Origin: Bacteroides sp. OM05-12
Lineage (GTDB): Bacteria > Bacteroidota > Bacteroidia > Bacteroidales > Bacteroidaceae
Length of the DNA stretch: 64,000 nucleotides
Direction of reading: 5' to 3'
NCBI RefSeq assembly: GCF_003438995.1
Contig: NZ_QSUN01000004.1
Span: 186,001-250,000 of the forward strand
A program made the translations under genes and the position numbers. Shown piece by piece: positions 55,397 to 63,467 of this stretch (its first letter is position 1; the number at the start of each line of letters is the position of its first letter). Below the pieces are notes generated by a model that saw only the letters and a list, made by a program, of their open reading frames with translations, did not search any database and was not told the origin of the DNA.

Positions 55397-56758
55397 TTAA
55401 GCCTTCAACTTCCCGGTAGAAGACAGCATATCATCGCCTAAATGTGTCTTTGCTTCCATGACTTCACGTTCACGGATTTCCTTTGCTTTACGGGCATATA
55501 CAATCATACGCATAGATTGATCATAAGTAAAATAGTTCCATACCCAGTTAAGCAGAACTACGATCTTATTACGCACTCCCAAGATAGAACGAAGATGTAC
55601 CACCAGCCACATGATCCAAGCCAGCCAACCTTGCATCTTTAAATGTTTAAAATCCGCTACTGCACGATTTCTTCCGATTGTAGCCATTGCACCTAAATTA
55701 CGATAATGAAAAGGTTGCAATCGCCCACCTTTTTCTATATTTCTTAGATTCTTTGCAAGTAATTCACCTTGTTGTATCGCCACTTGCGCCAATTGTGGAT
55801 GCCCATTAGGATAATTTACATCAGAAGTCTGGATACATTGATCACCAATCACAAAAACATTTCCCAAACCAATTACTCGATTGAATTCATCCACTTTTAT
55901 ACGCCCTCCTCTACCTATCCGTTCCGAGTCCATATTACCGATAGGTACGGCAGTGACTCCACTTACCCATATAAAACTACGAGTGGGAATCTCGTGTCCA
56001 TCTTCTAATATCACTTTGTGATCTTTATAATCCATGACACGCTTATTCAGCATGACATTGACTCCCATATCTGCCAAAAATTTCTCCGCATGTTCGGAAG
56101 CTTCCGGTGACATGGCAGCCAGCAGGTGATTGCTAGCCTCTATCAAATGAATATGCAGTAAATCTGCCGGCATATCAGGATAGTCATTGGGTAAAACAAA
56201 CCTTTTCATTTCAGATAATGCTCCGGCAATCTCTACTCCTGTAGCACCACCACCTACAATAACAATATTAAGTAGCTCCTGACGTTCCTGCTCATTGGAA
56301 CTCGTAATGGAACGTTCCAAATTCGACAATAATGCATTACGCAATCCCATTGCTTCCGACACATTCTTCATCGGCATAGCAACTTCTTCAATATGCTTAT
56401 TGCCGAAAAAATTAGTAGTTGTTCCCGCGGCAAGCACTAAATAATCATAGGTAGCCTTACCGATAGATGTCTGTATCATATTCTTCTCCGGGAAAACAGC
56501 TCTTACTTCTGCCATACGATAATAAAAGTCCTTCCGCTTTCGGAAAATATTCCTGAATGGAAAAGAGATAGAAGTGGGTTCCATACCGGATGAAGCTATC
56601 TGATAAATCAGAGGTTGAAACTGATGATAGTTATTTTTGTCAACCAGGACAACCTGAAAATCGTACTTTTTCAGTTTATTGGCAAGTTTTAGTCCTCCAA
56701 AGCCTCCCCCAACAATAATAACGCGTTTTTTGTCGCTTTTAGCTATATTAAAGCTCAT
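55397..56758 (-). CDS. NDH-2-like NAD(P)/FAD-dependent oxidoreductase
   Basis: The start is set at the ATG at 56758 (MSFNIAKSDKKRVIIVGGG), giving 453 residues. The FAD-binding GGGFGGLKLA is followed by the NADH-binding VIVGGGATGVEIAGALSEM and a second FAD contact, GNVFVIGDQ. The C-terminal 80 residues include hydrophobic stretches (WLAWIMWLVVHL) typical of type II NADH dehydrogenases attached to the membrane. It would transfer electrons from NADH to quinone without pumping protons. It diverges from the SDR gene at 56872. Confidence 0.9.
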   Translation of the reverse strand: MSFNIAKSDKKRVIIVGGGFGGLKLANKLKKYDFQVVLVDKNNYHQFQPLIYQIASSGMEPTSISFPFRNIFRKRKDFYYRMAEVRAVFPEKNMIQTSIGKATYDYLVLAAGTTTNFFGNKHIEEVAMPMKNVSEAMGLRNALLSNLERSITSSNEQERQELLNIVIVGGGATGVEIAGALSEMKRFVLPNDYPDMPADLLHIHLIEASNHLLAAMSPEASEHAEKFLADMGVNVMLNKRVMDYKDHKVILEDGHEIPTRSFIWVSGVTAVPIGNMDSERIGRGGRIKVDEFNRVIGLGNVFVIGDQCIQTSDVNYPNGHPQLAQVAIQQGELLAKNLRNIEKGGRLQPFHYRNLGAMATIGRNRAVADFKHLKMQGWLAWIMWLVVHLRSILGVRNKIVVLLNWVWNYFTYDQSMRMIVYARKAKEIREREVMEAKTHLGDDMLSSTGKLKA

Positions 56759-56837
56759 ACTATTTTGTTTTTCTATAAAACAAACCGATAAGATCATTTG
56801 TTCGTCCTTTTTTATCGTATGAAAGTAAAGATTTGAT

Positions 56838-56845
56838 TACATTTG
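56838..56845 (+). promoter_or_regulatory. -7 box of the SDR/MGMT-like operon promoter
   Basis: TACATTTG matches TAnnTTTG and lies 26 bp before the SDR start codon at 56872. Confidence 0.5.
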
Positions 56846-56871
56846 TACATTAATCCATTACAATACCGAAT

Positions 56872-57603
56872 ATGAAACGAATTATTATCGTTGGAGCTAC
56901 CTCAGGAATCGGCAAAGAAGTTGCCATGATATATCTAAAAACAGATTGCCGCATCGGTATAGCAGGCAGAAGAACGGATGCATTAAAAGAATTACAGGCC
57001 ATAGCTCCCGATAAAATCGAAATCCAGCCAATAGACGTCACACAAGAAGATGCAACAGACAATTTATTGAAACTAATTGAAAAGACAGGTGGAATGGATC
57101 TTTTTCTCTTAAGTTCCGGTATTGGCAACCAAAACATAGAGTTGAAACCGGACATTGAAATCCGCACTGCACAAACCAATGTGGTAGGTTTCACAAGAAT
57201 GGTGGATACCGCTTTCAATTATTTCAAGCAACATGGCGGCGGACACCTTTCGGTCATCAGTTCCATCGCCGGAACTAAAGGTCTGGGATCTGCTCCGGCT
57301 TATTCAGCCACCAAACGTTTTCAGAATACATACATAGATGCGCTGGCACAACTTTCCCACATGGAGAAACTTAATATCCGTTTTACAGATATACGCCCCG
57401 GTTTTGTTTCTACCGATCTATTGAAAGACGGTAATTATCCTCTGCTGATGAAAGCGGATAAGGTAGCCAAACATATTGTACATGCACTCAACAGAAAAAA
57501 ACGTGTTGCGGTTATTGATTATCGTTATTCCATTCTGGTATTTTTCTGGCGGATGATTCCAAGATGGTTATGGGAGGTGTTACCGATAAGAAATGATAAA
57601 TGA
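56872..57603 (+). CDS. Short-chain dehydrogenase/reductase (SDR)
   Basis: The protein has 243 residues. The N-terminal GATSGIGKEVAMIYL binds NAD(P). SSGIGNQ occupies the NNAG position. The catalytic residues are Ser in VISSIAG and the YxxxK in PAYSATKRFQNTY. The C-terminal FFWRMIPRWLWEVLP segment is hydrophobic and may attach it to the membrane. The substrate is unknown. Its stop overlaps the MGMT-like frame, indicating a two-gene operon. Confidence 0.9.
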   Translation: MKRIIIVGATSGIGKEVAMIYLKTDCRIGIAGRRTDALKELQAIAPDKIEIQPIDVTQEDATDNLLKLIEKTGGMDLFLLSSGIGNQNIELKPDIEIRTAQTNVVGFTRMVDTAFNYFKQHGGGHLSVISSIAGTKGLGSAPAYSATKRFQNTYIDALAQLSHMEKLNIRFTDIRPGFVSTDLLKDGNYPLLMKADKVAKHIVHALNRKKRVAVIDYRYSILVFFWRMIPRWLWEVLPIRNDK

Positions 57604-57904
57604 TATGGATGAATTTGATAATGAAGTCTATAGTATTGTCAAAGAAATCCCTGTAGGGAAAGTCATTACATACGGACAGATAGCCCGTTTAATGGGAAAG
57701 CCCCAACATTCTCGGAAAGTGGGTAGAGCGATGTCTCACGCCCCAAAAGAAATGAATCTTCCTTGTCACCGTGTCGTAAACAGTCAGGGGAGACTAGTCC
57801 CGACCTGGCATGAACAACGCAGCAAACTGGAAAGCGAACACGTTGTTTTCAAGAAGAACGGTTATGTTGATTTGAGCCGCTGTATGTGGGAAGAAATTAA
57901 ATAA
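57593..57904 (+). CDS. MGMT-family (Ada C-terminal-like) DNA-binding protein
   Basis: The protein has 103 residues, about the size of the MGMT DNA-binding domain alone. The helix-turn-helix segment GKVITYGQIARLMGKPQHSRKVGRAM is followed by LPCHRVV with the acceptor cysteine (Cys58) retained. Alkyltransferase-like proteins have PWHR instead, so this is closer to an active alkyltransferase domain without the N-terminal domain. Starts at 57593 (overlapping the SDR stop by 11 bp) or 57605 are both possible. It would repair or sense O6-alkylguanine. Confidence 0.87.
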   Translation: MINDMDEFDNEVYSIVKEIPVGKVITYGQIARLMGKPQHSRKVGRAMSHAPKEMNLPCHRVVNSQGRLVPTWHEQRSKLESEHVVFKKNGYVDLSRCMWEEIK

Positions 57905-57956
57905 TTATAAACCAATCAGGATATGTCAAAAGAGCAACATATACTCTCAGAGCAAC

Positions 57957-58158
57957 AATTACCTATAAGTTTCATCCTTCAGTTTGCCAATTTTGCCTTG
58001 ATACTGAATGAGTTATCCTGAATGATGGAATCATTCAGCAGATATATTCATCATTCATTATCGGCTGAACCTTTTTTCTAAAGAAGGTTCAGGATAACAC
58101 ACTGATAGTCAAACCTAAATTCGCAAACTGAAAGATTGAAGGTTATTTGAGGGTAATT
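57957..58158. repeat. 202-bp imperfect foldback (inverted repeat) element
   Basis: The outer arms begin AATTACC at 57957-57963 and end GGTAATT at 58152-58158. The arms pair imperfectly through 58022 and 58088, including GTTATCCTGAA (58012-58022) with TTCAGGATAAC (58088-58098). Two small hairpins lie inside (58019-58037 and 58067-58090). The element sits between convergent genes and could be a MITE-like insertion or a structured RNA. Confidence 0.65.
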
Positions 58159-58251
58159 CGTTTTTTACGCTGTATTTCACTTATAAACACCTTGATGTTT
58201 TTTAAAAACATCAGGTTGATTGAAAAAAACATCAGGACGTTTGTAGACAAA

Positions 58252-58326
58252 CATACGGTCGATTGTTGGCAAACGATAGGAGTTTTTAAATAAAGGACCG
58301 TACGTTTGTCATCAATCGACCGTATG
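58252..58326. repeat. Intergenic repeat element, copy 2 (modules B inverted and A direct)
   Basis: The 34-bp segment 58252-58285 is the reverse complement, with one mismatch, of 50297-50330. Bases 58288-58304 repeat 50249-50265 exactly. The ends CATACGGTCGATTG (58252-58265) and CAATCGACCGTATG (58313-58326) form a perfect 14-bp inverted repeat, so the element as a whole can fold. Confidence 0.75.
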
Positions 58327-58397
58327 CTGAAAACCGATTTTACTTATCCCCAATAATTATCGGGTGAGCCCAAGCAATATTAGATAGCAAAGAACCA

Positions 58398-60233
58398 TCA
58401 ATCCTCTGCACGCCCCGTTAATCCGGATGCTGCTTCCACTAATCGGATAAACTCTCTCCGATATCCTCTTTCATCATTATTCAAACCTTTTTTTGCCAAT
58501 GCAACCACTTTTTCATAAGAAGCATCTGCTTTAAAATCCGAATCGCTCAACAGTTGTCCGTACATAGCCACAGCAGAAGCAAAATGAAAATCCGGTGAAA
58601 CTTGATTCTTTTTATCATCCTTTACTACTAATTCTATTTTTTTGCTGACATCCTTATCCGGCTGCTTATAGCGTAACTTCACTGTTAGCAATTCATCGGA
58701 ATTCGTATAAACACGCTGTTTCTTATCGTCCACCTTCTGATACTTCAAATCATCAACTTTCCCGGCATAATCGCTTTTTACTCCAACAGGTACAACCTCA
58801 TAAAAAGCAGTCACGACATGCCCGGCTCCCATTTCACCTGCATCTTTAGCGTCATCATTGAAATCTTCCTTATTCAGTAAACGGCTTTCATATCCAATCA
58901 AACGATACGCTTCCACTTGTGCCGGATTAAACTCTATTTGTAACTTTACATCTTTGGCAACCGTACTGATTGTTCCACCAAATTCATTAACCAATACTTT
59001 ATTAGCCTCCTGAATATTATCGATATAAGCATGGTTCCCATTTCCTTTTTCTGCTAATGCCTGCATCTTGTTATCTTTATAATTACCCATGCCATAACCC
59101 AACACCGTTAGAAAAACACCACTTTTACGTTCCTCTTCAATCAAAGACTCCAACCCCTCTTTAGAAGATACACCTACATTAAAATCACCGTCCGTACACA
59201 AAATAACACGATTATTGCCACCTTTGATAAAATTCTTACGCGCAATCTTATAAGCCAGACGAATCCCCTCGCCGCCTGCCGTAGAGCCACCTGCCTGCAA
59301 TTCGTCTAAAGCTTCACGGATTTTCTGTTTATCACTGCCCGATGTAGAAGGTAATTTCTCTCCTGCCGATCCTGCATAAACGACAATGGCTACCTTATCT
59401 TTCTCCCGGAGATTATTTACGAGTAACTTCAATGACGATTTTACTAAATCCAAACGTGTAGGACCAAACATAGAACCGGAAACATCGATCAGAAAAACCA
59501 GATTGGATTCAGGAAGATTTGCAGTCGGGATTTCTTTAGCTTTTAGTCCGATACGAACCAAACGATGTTTTTCATTCCAAGGGCAAACTCCCACTTCAGT
59601 AGTAATCCTTACAGGATCTACACCTGTCGGTTTGGCATAATCATAAGAAAAATAATTCACTAATTCTTCAGTTCGTATCGCATCTTTTGGAGGTAATTGC
59701 CCTTGATTGATAAATCTACGCATATTACTATAAGAAGCAGCATCCACATCAACAGAGAAAGTAGATAATGGAGTCTCTTTCGCCGACAGGAAACGATTTT
59801 CCGATACATGGTTGTATTCTTCCGCATCAGGCATTGGCATTCTCATCCCATAACAAGCCACAGCACCGGTAAACATTCTTTTGTTAACCTCAGAATATCC
59901 GGTTACCACCTCTTCGTCCAATTGCATACATTCCTCTTCCAAAGCCACATTAATCATTGTTTTATTTGCCTTTACTTCTTTCGTCACAAATCCGATATAA
60001 GAAAATACCAGTGTCTTTCCTTTTTCCACCTGAACAGAATAATTCCCATTCCTATCACTTACCACTCCCGTATTCGTACCTTTAACAACAACACTGCACC
60101 CCACCAACGGTATAGCATCGGCAGCAGAAGCAACAGTTCCTTTTACCGTAATAACAGCAGCATACACACCTTCCACAGAAAACATTGTAACTAATAACAT
60201 GAGCAATAATACTCTCATACATTTCTCTTTCAT
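58398..60233 (-). CDS. von Willebrand factor A protein with carboxypeptidase-D-like and SusC-plug-like N-terminus
   Basis: The protein has 611 residues with a signal peptide ending near GVYAA; Met codons at 60233 and 60218 both fit. A carboxypeptidase-regulatory-like domain spans about 28-100. It is followed by EVVTGYSEVNKRMFTGAV (about 108-125), which matches the SusC plug start but is followed by no barrel. The YfbK-type vWA domain starts about 150 and contains the MIDAS motif DVSGSM (Asp250, Ser252, Ser254) and CTDGDFNVG. It would bind protein partners through a metal. It is divergent from the ECF sigma gene, whose partner protein carries the same two N-terminal features. Confidence 0.85.
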   Translation of the reverse strand: MKEKCMRVLLLMLLVTMFSVEGVYAAVITVKGTVASAADAIPLVGCSVVVKGTNTGVVSDRNGNYSVQVEKGKTLVFSYIGFVTKEVKANKTMINVALEEECMQLDEEVVTGYSEVNKRMFTGAVACYGMRMPMPDAEEYNHVSENRFLSAKETPLSTFSVDVDAASYSNMRRFINQGQLPPKDAIRTEELVNYFSYDYAKPTGVDPVRITTEVGVCPWNEKHRLVRIGLKAKEIPTANLPESNLVFLIDVSGSMFGPTRLDLVKSSLKLLVNNLREKDKVAIVVYAGSAGEKLPSTSGSDKQKIREALDELQAGGSTAGGEGIRLAYKIARKNFIKGGNNRVILCTDGDFNVGVSSKEGLESLIEEERKSGVFLTVLGYGMGNYKDNKMQALAEKGNGNHAYIDNIQEANKVLVNEFGGTISTVAKDVKLQIEFNPAQVEAYRLIGYESRLLNKEDFNDDAKDAGEMGAGHVVTAFYEVVPVGVKSDYAGKVDDLKYQKVDDKKQRVYTNSDELLTVKLRYKQPDKDVSKKIELVVKDDKKNQVSPDFHFASAVAMYGQLLSDSDFKADASYEKVVALAKKGLNNDERGYRREFIRLVEAASGLTGRAED

Positions 60234-60324
60234 ACTTCTATCTGTTTTTAGATTAATAAAATCATTCTTTTACTCTATAGATGCAAAATCCATAACGATT
60301 CCATAAAAGCACGCATATTTTTTC

Positions 60325-60332
60325 TAACTTTG
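60325..60332 (+). promoter_or_regulatory. -7 box of the ECF sigma gene promoter
   Basis: TAACTTTG matches TAnnTTTG. It places transcription start near 60339, so translation must begin downstream of that. Confidence 0.45.
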
Positions 60333-60388
60333 CTAAAAAATAAGTTCTGCTATTCAAGAAAAACATATCGAAATTACCGGATGAGAAG

Positions 60389-60916
60389 TTGTTGCAACAG
60401 TATTGTCAATCCGGTCAAACAGAATATTTCGGAGAGCTTTATAACCGTTATATCCCGTTACTCTACGGCGTTTGCCTGAAATATCTGCAAGATGAAGCCA
60501 AAGCGCAGGATGCCGTAATGCAACTATTTGAAGACCTGCTACCCAAAGTATATAACTATGAGATAAGGGTGTTCAGAACATGGCTATATAGAGTAGCAAA
60601 GAATCATTGCCTGCAAATATTACGTAAGGAAAATAAAGAAATATCGATAGATTACGCAGTGAACTTTGTGGAATCCGATGAGATTCTGCATCTATTAGAT
60701 GAGGAAGATAAAGGTGAAGAACAAATCAACGCTTTAAATCATTGTTTGGAGAAGCTGCCCGAAAACCAAAGAATCAGCATTATCCGTTTCTTCATGGAAG
60801 AAATGTCTTACGCTGATATTGTAGAACAAACGGGATATACATTGAATAACGTGAAAAGTTACATCCAAAACGGTAAACGTAATTTGAAAATCTGTATCAA
60901 AAAACATATCTTATGA
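60389..60916 (+). CDS. ECF-type RNA polymerase sigma factor
   Basis: The protein has at least 175 residues. Sigma region 2 is visible as YFGELYNRYIPLLYGVCLKYLQD and EAKAQDAVMQLFEDLL. Region 4 is visible as LPENQRISIIRFFMEEMSYADIVEQTGYTLNNVKSYIQNGKRNL. The first TTG codon (60389) cuts into the region that reads KLPDEKLLQQYCQSG, and the frame is open back to about 60344, so an upstream non-ATG start is possible. The gene overlaps the next by ATGA, so translation is coupled. It probably responds to an envelope signal through the downstream membrane protein. Confidence 0.88.
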   Translation: MLQQYCQSGQTEYFGELYNRYIPLLYGVCLKYLQDEAKAQDAVMQLFEDLLPKVYNYEIRVFRTWLYRVAKNHCLQILRKENKEISIDYAVNFVESDEILHLLDEEDKGEEQINALNHCLEKLPENQRISIIRFFMEEMSYADIVEQTGYTLNNVKSYIQNGKRNLKICIKKHIL

Positions 60917-62115
60917 AATTGATAGACTACATAAGGGGAAAACGTAAAGGAAAAGAGGCACACCGATTGGAAAGAGAATCGATGCAAGACCCGTTTCTAG
61001 CAGATGCGATAGATGGTTATGATACAGTAGAAGGAAATCACGAAGTACATATCGACGAGCTAAGAAAAATGATTTCCCATAAATCCGGTAAAAGACGTAC
61101 GTATGCCGTCATAAGCAGCATTGCCGCCAGTCTATTGATAGGTATCGGTATCAGTTTTTATTTTATATATGAAAGTAATCGCTTTACGGAGAAGATATAT
61201 ACAGAAAAGAAAGATACCACCAATGTACCTGTCAATGTCACCGTTCCTGTGACACAGCCGGAACCTATTACAAAAAGAAATGAAGCTATTGCCCAGAATA
61301 AAGATACGGTAAAAAGTATTCCGGTAAAGCCCCCCAAAAAGTCACCAAGGCTTCTTCAAGAAGAATCCTCCGCTCCAACCACTTTACCGGAGACTGCAAC
61401 AGATGAAATAGAAACCATATCACAAGCAGATGCAGAAGCAATGGAAATACAGACAGACATAGACGCAATGCCGTCAGCATCCGCCCAAAAAGTTCAGAAA
61501 GAAGCAATGGCAGCTGTAGCCCCACAGGCAGGAATGCCAAGAATCAGAGGTAAAGTCGTGGGAGAGAATGGAGAACCGGTAATAGGCGCAAACGTTACGT
61601 TGAATAATGATCCACTAGAAGGTACTGTCACGGATAGCGATGGCAACTTTGAATTAACAGCGCAATCAAAGAATGATAAGTTAAAGATCAGTTATATAGG
61701 ACTCGAAACGGTAGAAACTCCTATCGATACGGCTCAAGAAATGATGATTGCCATGAATCCTGACCGTCAGGAATTGTCGGAAGTGGTAGTAACCGGATAT
61801 TCCAAAATCAACAAAAGATTATTTACCGGAGCTGTCAATACCGCCGACACACTAAGTAAGCCTAAACCTATAATCGGAATCAAGGCTTATAAAAAATACA
61901 TCAAAGAAAACTTGCAACTTCCTACCGACGATAAATGTAAAGACATAAAAGGGAAAGTCATTGTAACTTTCAATATAGGGAAAGATGGGAAGCCTCAAAA
62001 TATTACCATAAAACAAAGTCTTTGCGAAGCAGCAGATGCCGAAGCAATCCGACTGATAGAAAAAGGACCATTATGGTCAGGTAAAGGAAAAACAAGCTGG
62101 ACGGTTGAGTTTTAG
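60913..62115 (+). CDS. Membrane anti-sigma-like protein with carboxypeptidase-D-like, SusC-plug-like and TonB C-terminal-like domains
   Basis: The protein has 400 residues. A short cytoplasmic segment (1-62) precedes one TM helix at about 64-86. A proline- and glutamate-rich periplasmic linker follows. Residues 205-285 form a carboxypeptidase-D-regulatory-like domain (GKVVGENGEPVIGANVTLNN). Then comes VVVTGYSKINKRLFTGAV at about 291-308, similar to the vWA protein. The C-terminus (KGKVIVTFNIGKDGKPQNI, then AEAIRLIEKGPLWSGK) resembles the TonB C-terminal domain. Coupled overlap with the sigma gene suggests an anti-sigma role, which is inference. Confidence 0.72.
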   Translation: MKLIDYIRGKRKGKEAHRLERESMQDPFLADAIDGYDTVEGNHEVHIDELRKMISHKSGKRRTYAVISSIAASLLIGIGISFYFIYESNRFTEKIYTEKKDTTNVPVNVTVPVTQPEPITKRNEAIAQNKDTVKSIPVKPPKKSPRLLQEESSAPTTLPETATDEIETISQADAEAMEIQTDIDAMPSASAQKVQKEAMAAVAPQAGMPRIRGKVVGENGEPVIGANVTLNNDPLEGTVTDSDGNFELTAQSKNDKLKISYIGLETVETPIDTAQEMMIAMNPDRQELSEVVVTGYSKINKRLFTGAVNTADTLSKPKPIIGIKAYKKYIKENLQLPTDDKCKDIKGKVIVTFNIGKDGKPQNITIKQSLCEAADAEAIRLIEKGPLWSGKGKTSWTVEF

Positions 62116-62154
62116 AAACTAAAACTACCATCCGGCATGAATTGCCCGTCTCCG

Positions 62155-63390
62155 CTAAAACATAAATATGGCAGTAGCTACAACACGGTTATTACGTACG
62201 GAATGAGTGTCCGTAATCTTACCATTAGAAACATTCAAATCTCCGTACCATGCAGAACATAACGTATATTCCAAACCAAACTTCCAATGCGGGAGATTAT
62301 AAGTCAGTTCGGCTCCACCTGTCACCACTTGATCCACATCCGTACCTGTGCCATACAATGATTTAGACACTAAAGCATCTTTTGTTCCCAGATTTTTAAT
62401 ATAACCAAGAAATACTCCCGGTTTCCATTTCTGCCCATAAACGACATTTACCCAAGTACTGGAGTTACGAATCGGAGTATACTCCTGTTCACCCGTACGT
62501 TGATCAACCTCTTTTATTCCATAGCCACCCAACATGGAAGTATGCGTCAGATTAGAACTTAAAAGACTCTTTGCCGCTACAAACCAATCTTTATCGGTAT
62601 ACTTCAAATGTACCTCATAAGACAGTGTCGTAATACGTTCATCCACTTTATAAGTATTATCATTACCGTTTGCATCCTTCATAACTGATTCCGTACGGGG
62701 TTTTAAGGACAATAGTTCGACTCCGGCACCTATCAGCCAACCATTCTTTTTATAATCCGCACCTACATAAAATTCCGGGACACAACTATTCTTTATGTAG
62801 TTCTGACTCTTTCCCACAGGTCCGGCAGAAAGATATTGCGATTGCCAAATAGCCGCCGCTGTCAACCGGACATCAGAAACTTTATATTGATAACGTATTT
62901 GCGGTGCACGGCTAAAGGGTTGGAAAGGTGCACCGGTTGCCAAGTTCAGAATTTGAGGAGCTACATCACCATACAACGGATGCCAAGCCTGTCCCAGCAA
63001 AAGTCCGGACTTCTTCCAGTCCAAACTCAAATAGGCATGACGAAGACGTATCATGGAGTAACTCGTTCCCGAACCACGGAAATCCACTTCTATTTTGGCA
63101 GAAGTCTTTGCCTTTCCCAACATCGGGCCTGTAACATCCAATCCGGCACGGGTATAAAGCGTATAAAAACTACCGTTTGCCGTAGCATTCAGGTCTTTTC
63201 CATCCGCATCCTCCTTTATATCTTTCGGATACATATAAAACAGACCATCTACCGTTTCCTCATTGGCACGGGAGTTATAATAAAGGTCTGTACGTATCTG
63301 TCCGTAAAACTTATAAGTAAAGTTTTTATTTTGAGCAAAACTGCCTAAGACCATCAATACGCCCACTGAAAGTAAGATATATTTCTTCAT
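62155..63390 (-). CDS. DcaP-like outer-membrane beta-barrel porin
   Basis: The protein has 411 residues with a signal peptide ending at GSFAQ. Alternating polar/hydrophobic strands run to a C-terminal TAIFMF with terminal Phe, typical of outer-membrane barrels. Blocks such as RADLYYNSR-like sequence (IRTDLYYNSR), SAKIEVDFRG, IRLRHAYLSLDW, LLLGQAWHPLYGD and APQIRYQY match DcaP-like proteins. These form trimeric channels for small anionic solutes in other phyla; the solute here is unknown. It has its own -7 box. Confidence 0.8.
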   Translation of the reverse strand: MKKYILLSVGVLMVLGSFAQNKNFTYKFYGQIRTDLYYNSRANEETVDGLFYMYPKDIKEDADGKDLNATANGSFYTLYTRAGLDVTGPMLGKAKTSAKIEVDFRGSGTSYSMIRLRHAYLSLDWKKSGLLLGQAWHPLYGDVAPQILNLATGAPFQPFSRAPQIRYQYKVSDVRLTAAAIWQSQYLSAGPVGKSQNYIKNSCVPEFYVGADYKKNGWLIGAGVELLSLKPRTESVMKDANGNDNTYKVDERITTLSYEVHLKYTDKDWFVAAKSLLSSNLTHTSMLGGYGIKEVDQRTGEQEYTPIRNSSTWVNVVYGQKWKPGVFLGYIKNLGTKDALVSKSLYGTGTDVDQVVTGGAELTYNLPHWKFGLEYTLCSAWYGDLNVSNGKITDTHSVRNNRVVATAIFMF

Positions 63391-63416
63391 CCTGTATGTT
63401 TTTTACATTCAGGGCG

Positions 63417-63424
63417 CAAAGATA
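63417..63424 (-). promoter_or_regulatory. -7 box of the DcaP-like gene promoter
   Basis: The minus strand reads TATCTTTG (TAnnTTTG), 26 bp before the start codon at 63390. Confidence 0.5.
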
Positions 63425-63467
63425 GACTTTTTTAACGTTATACGGTTCGCCTGATATAATAAAATTA

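Noticed and set aside
60389..62115. The ECF sigma/anti-sigma pair as regulator of the PUL
   Set aside because: It lies 10 kb from the PUL, is divergent from a vWA gene, and the PUL's SusC lacks the N-terminal signalling domain used by ECF systems.
62836..63348. 170-residue frame antisense to the DcaP-like gene
   Set aside because: Cysteine-, arginine- and histidine-rich composition typical of an antisense shadow of a barrel protein.
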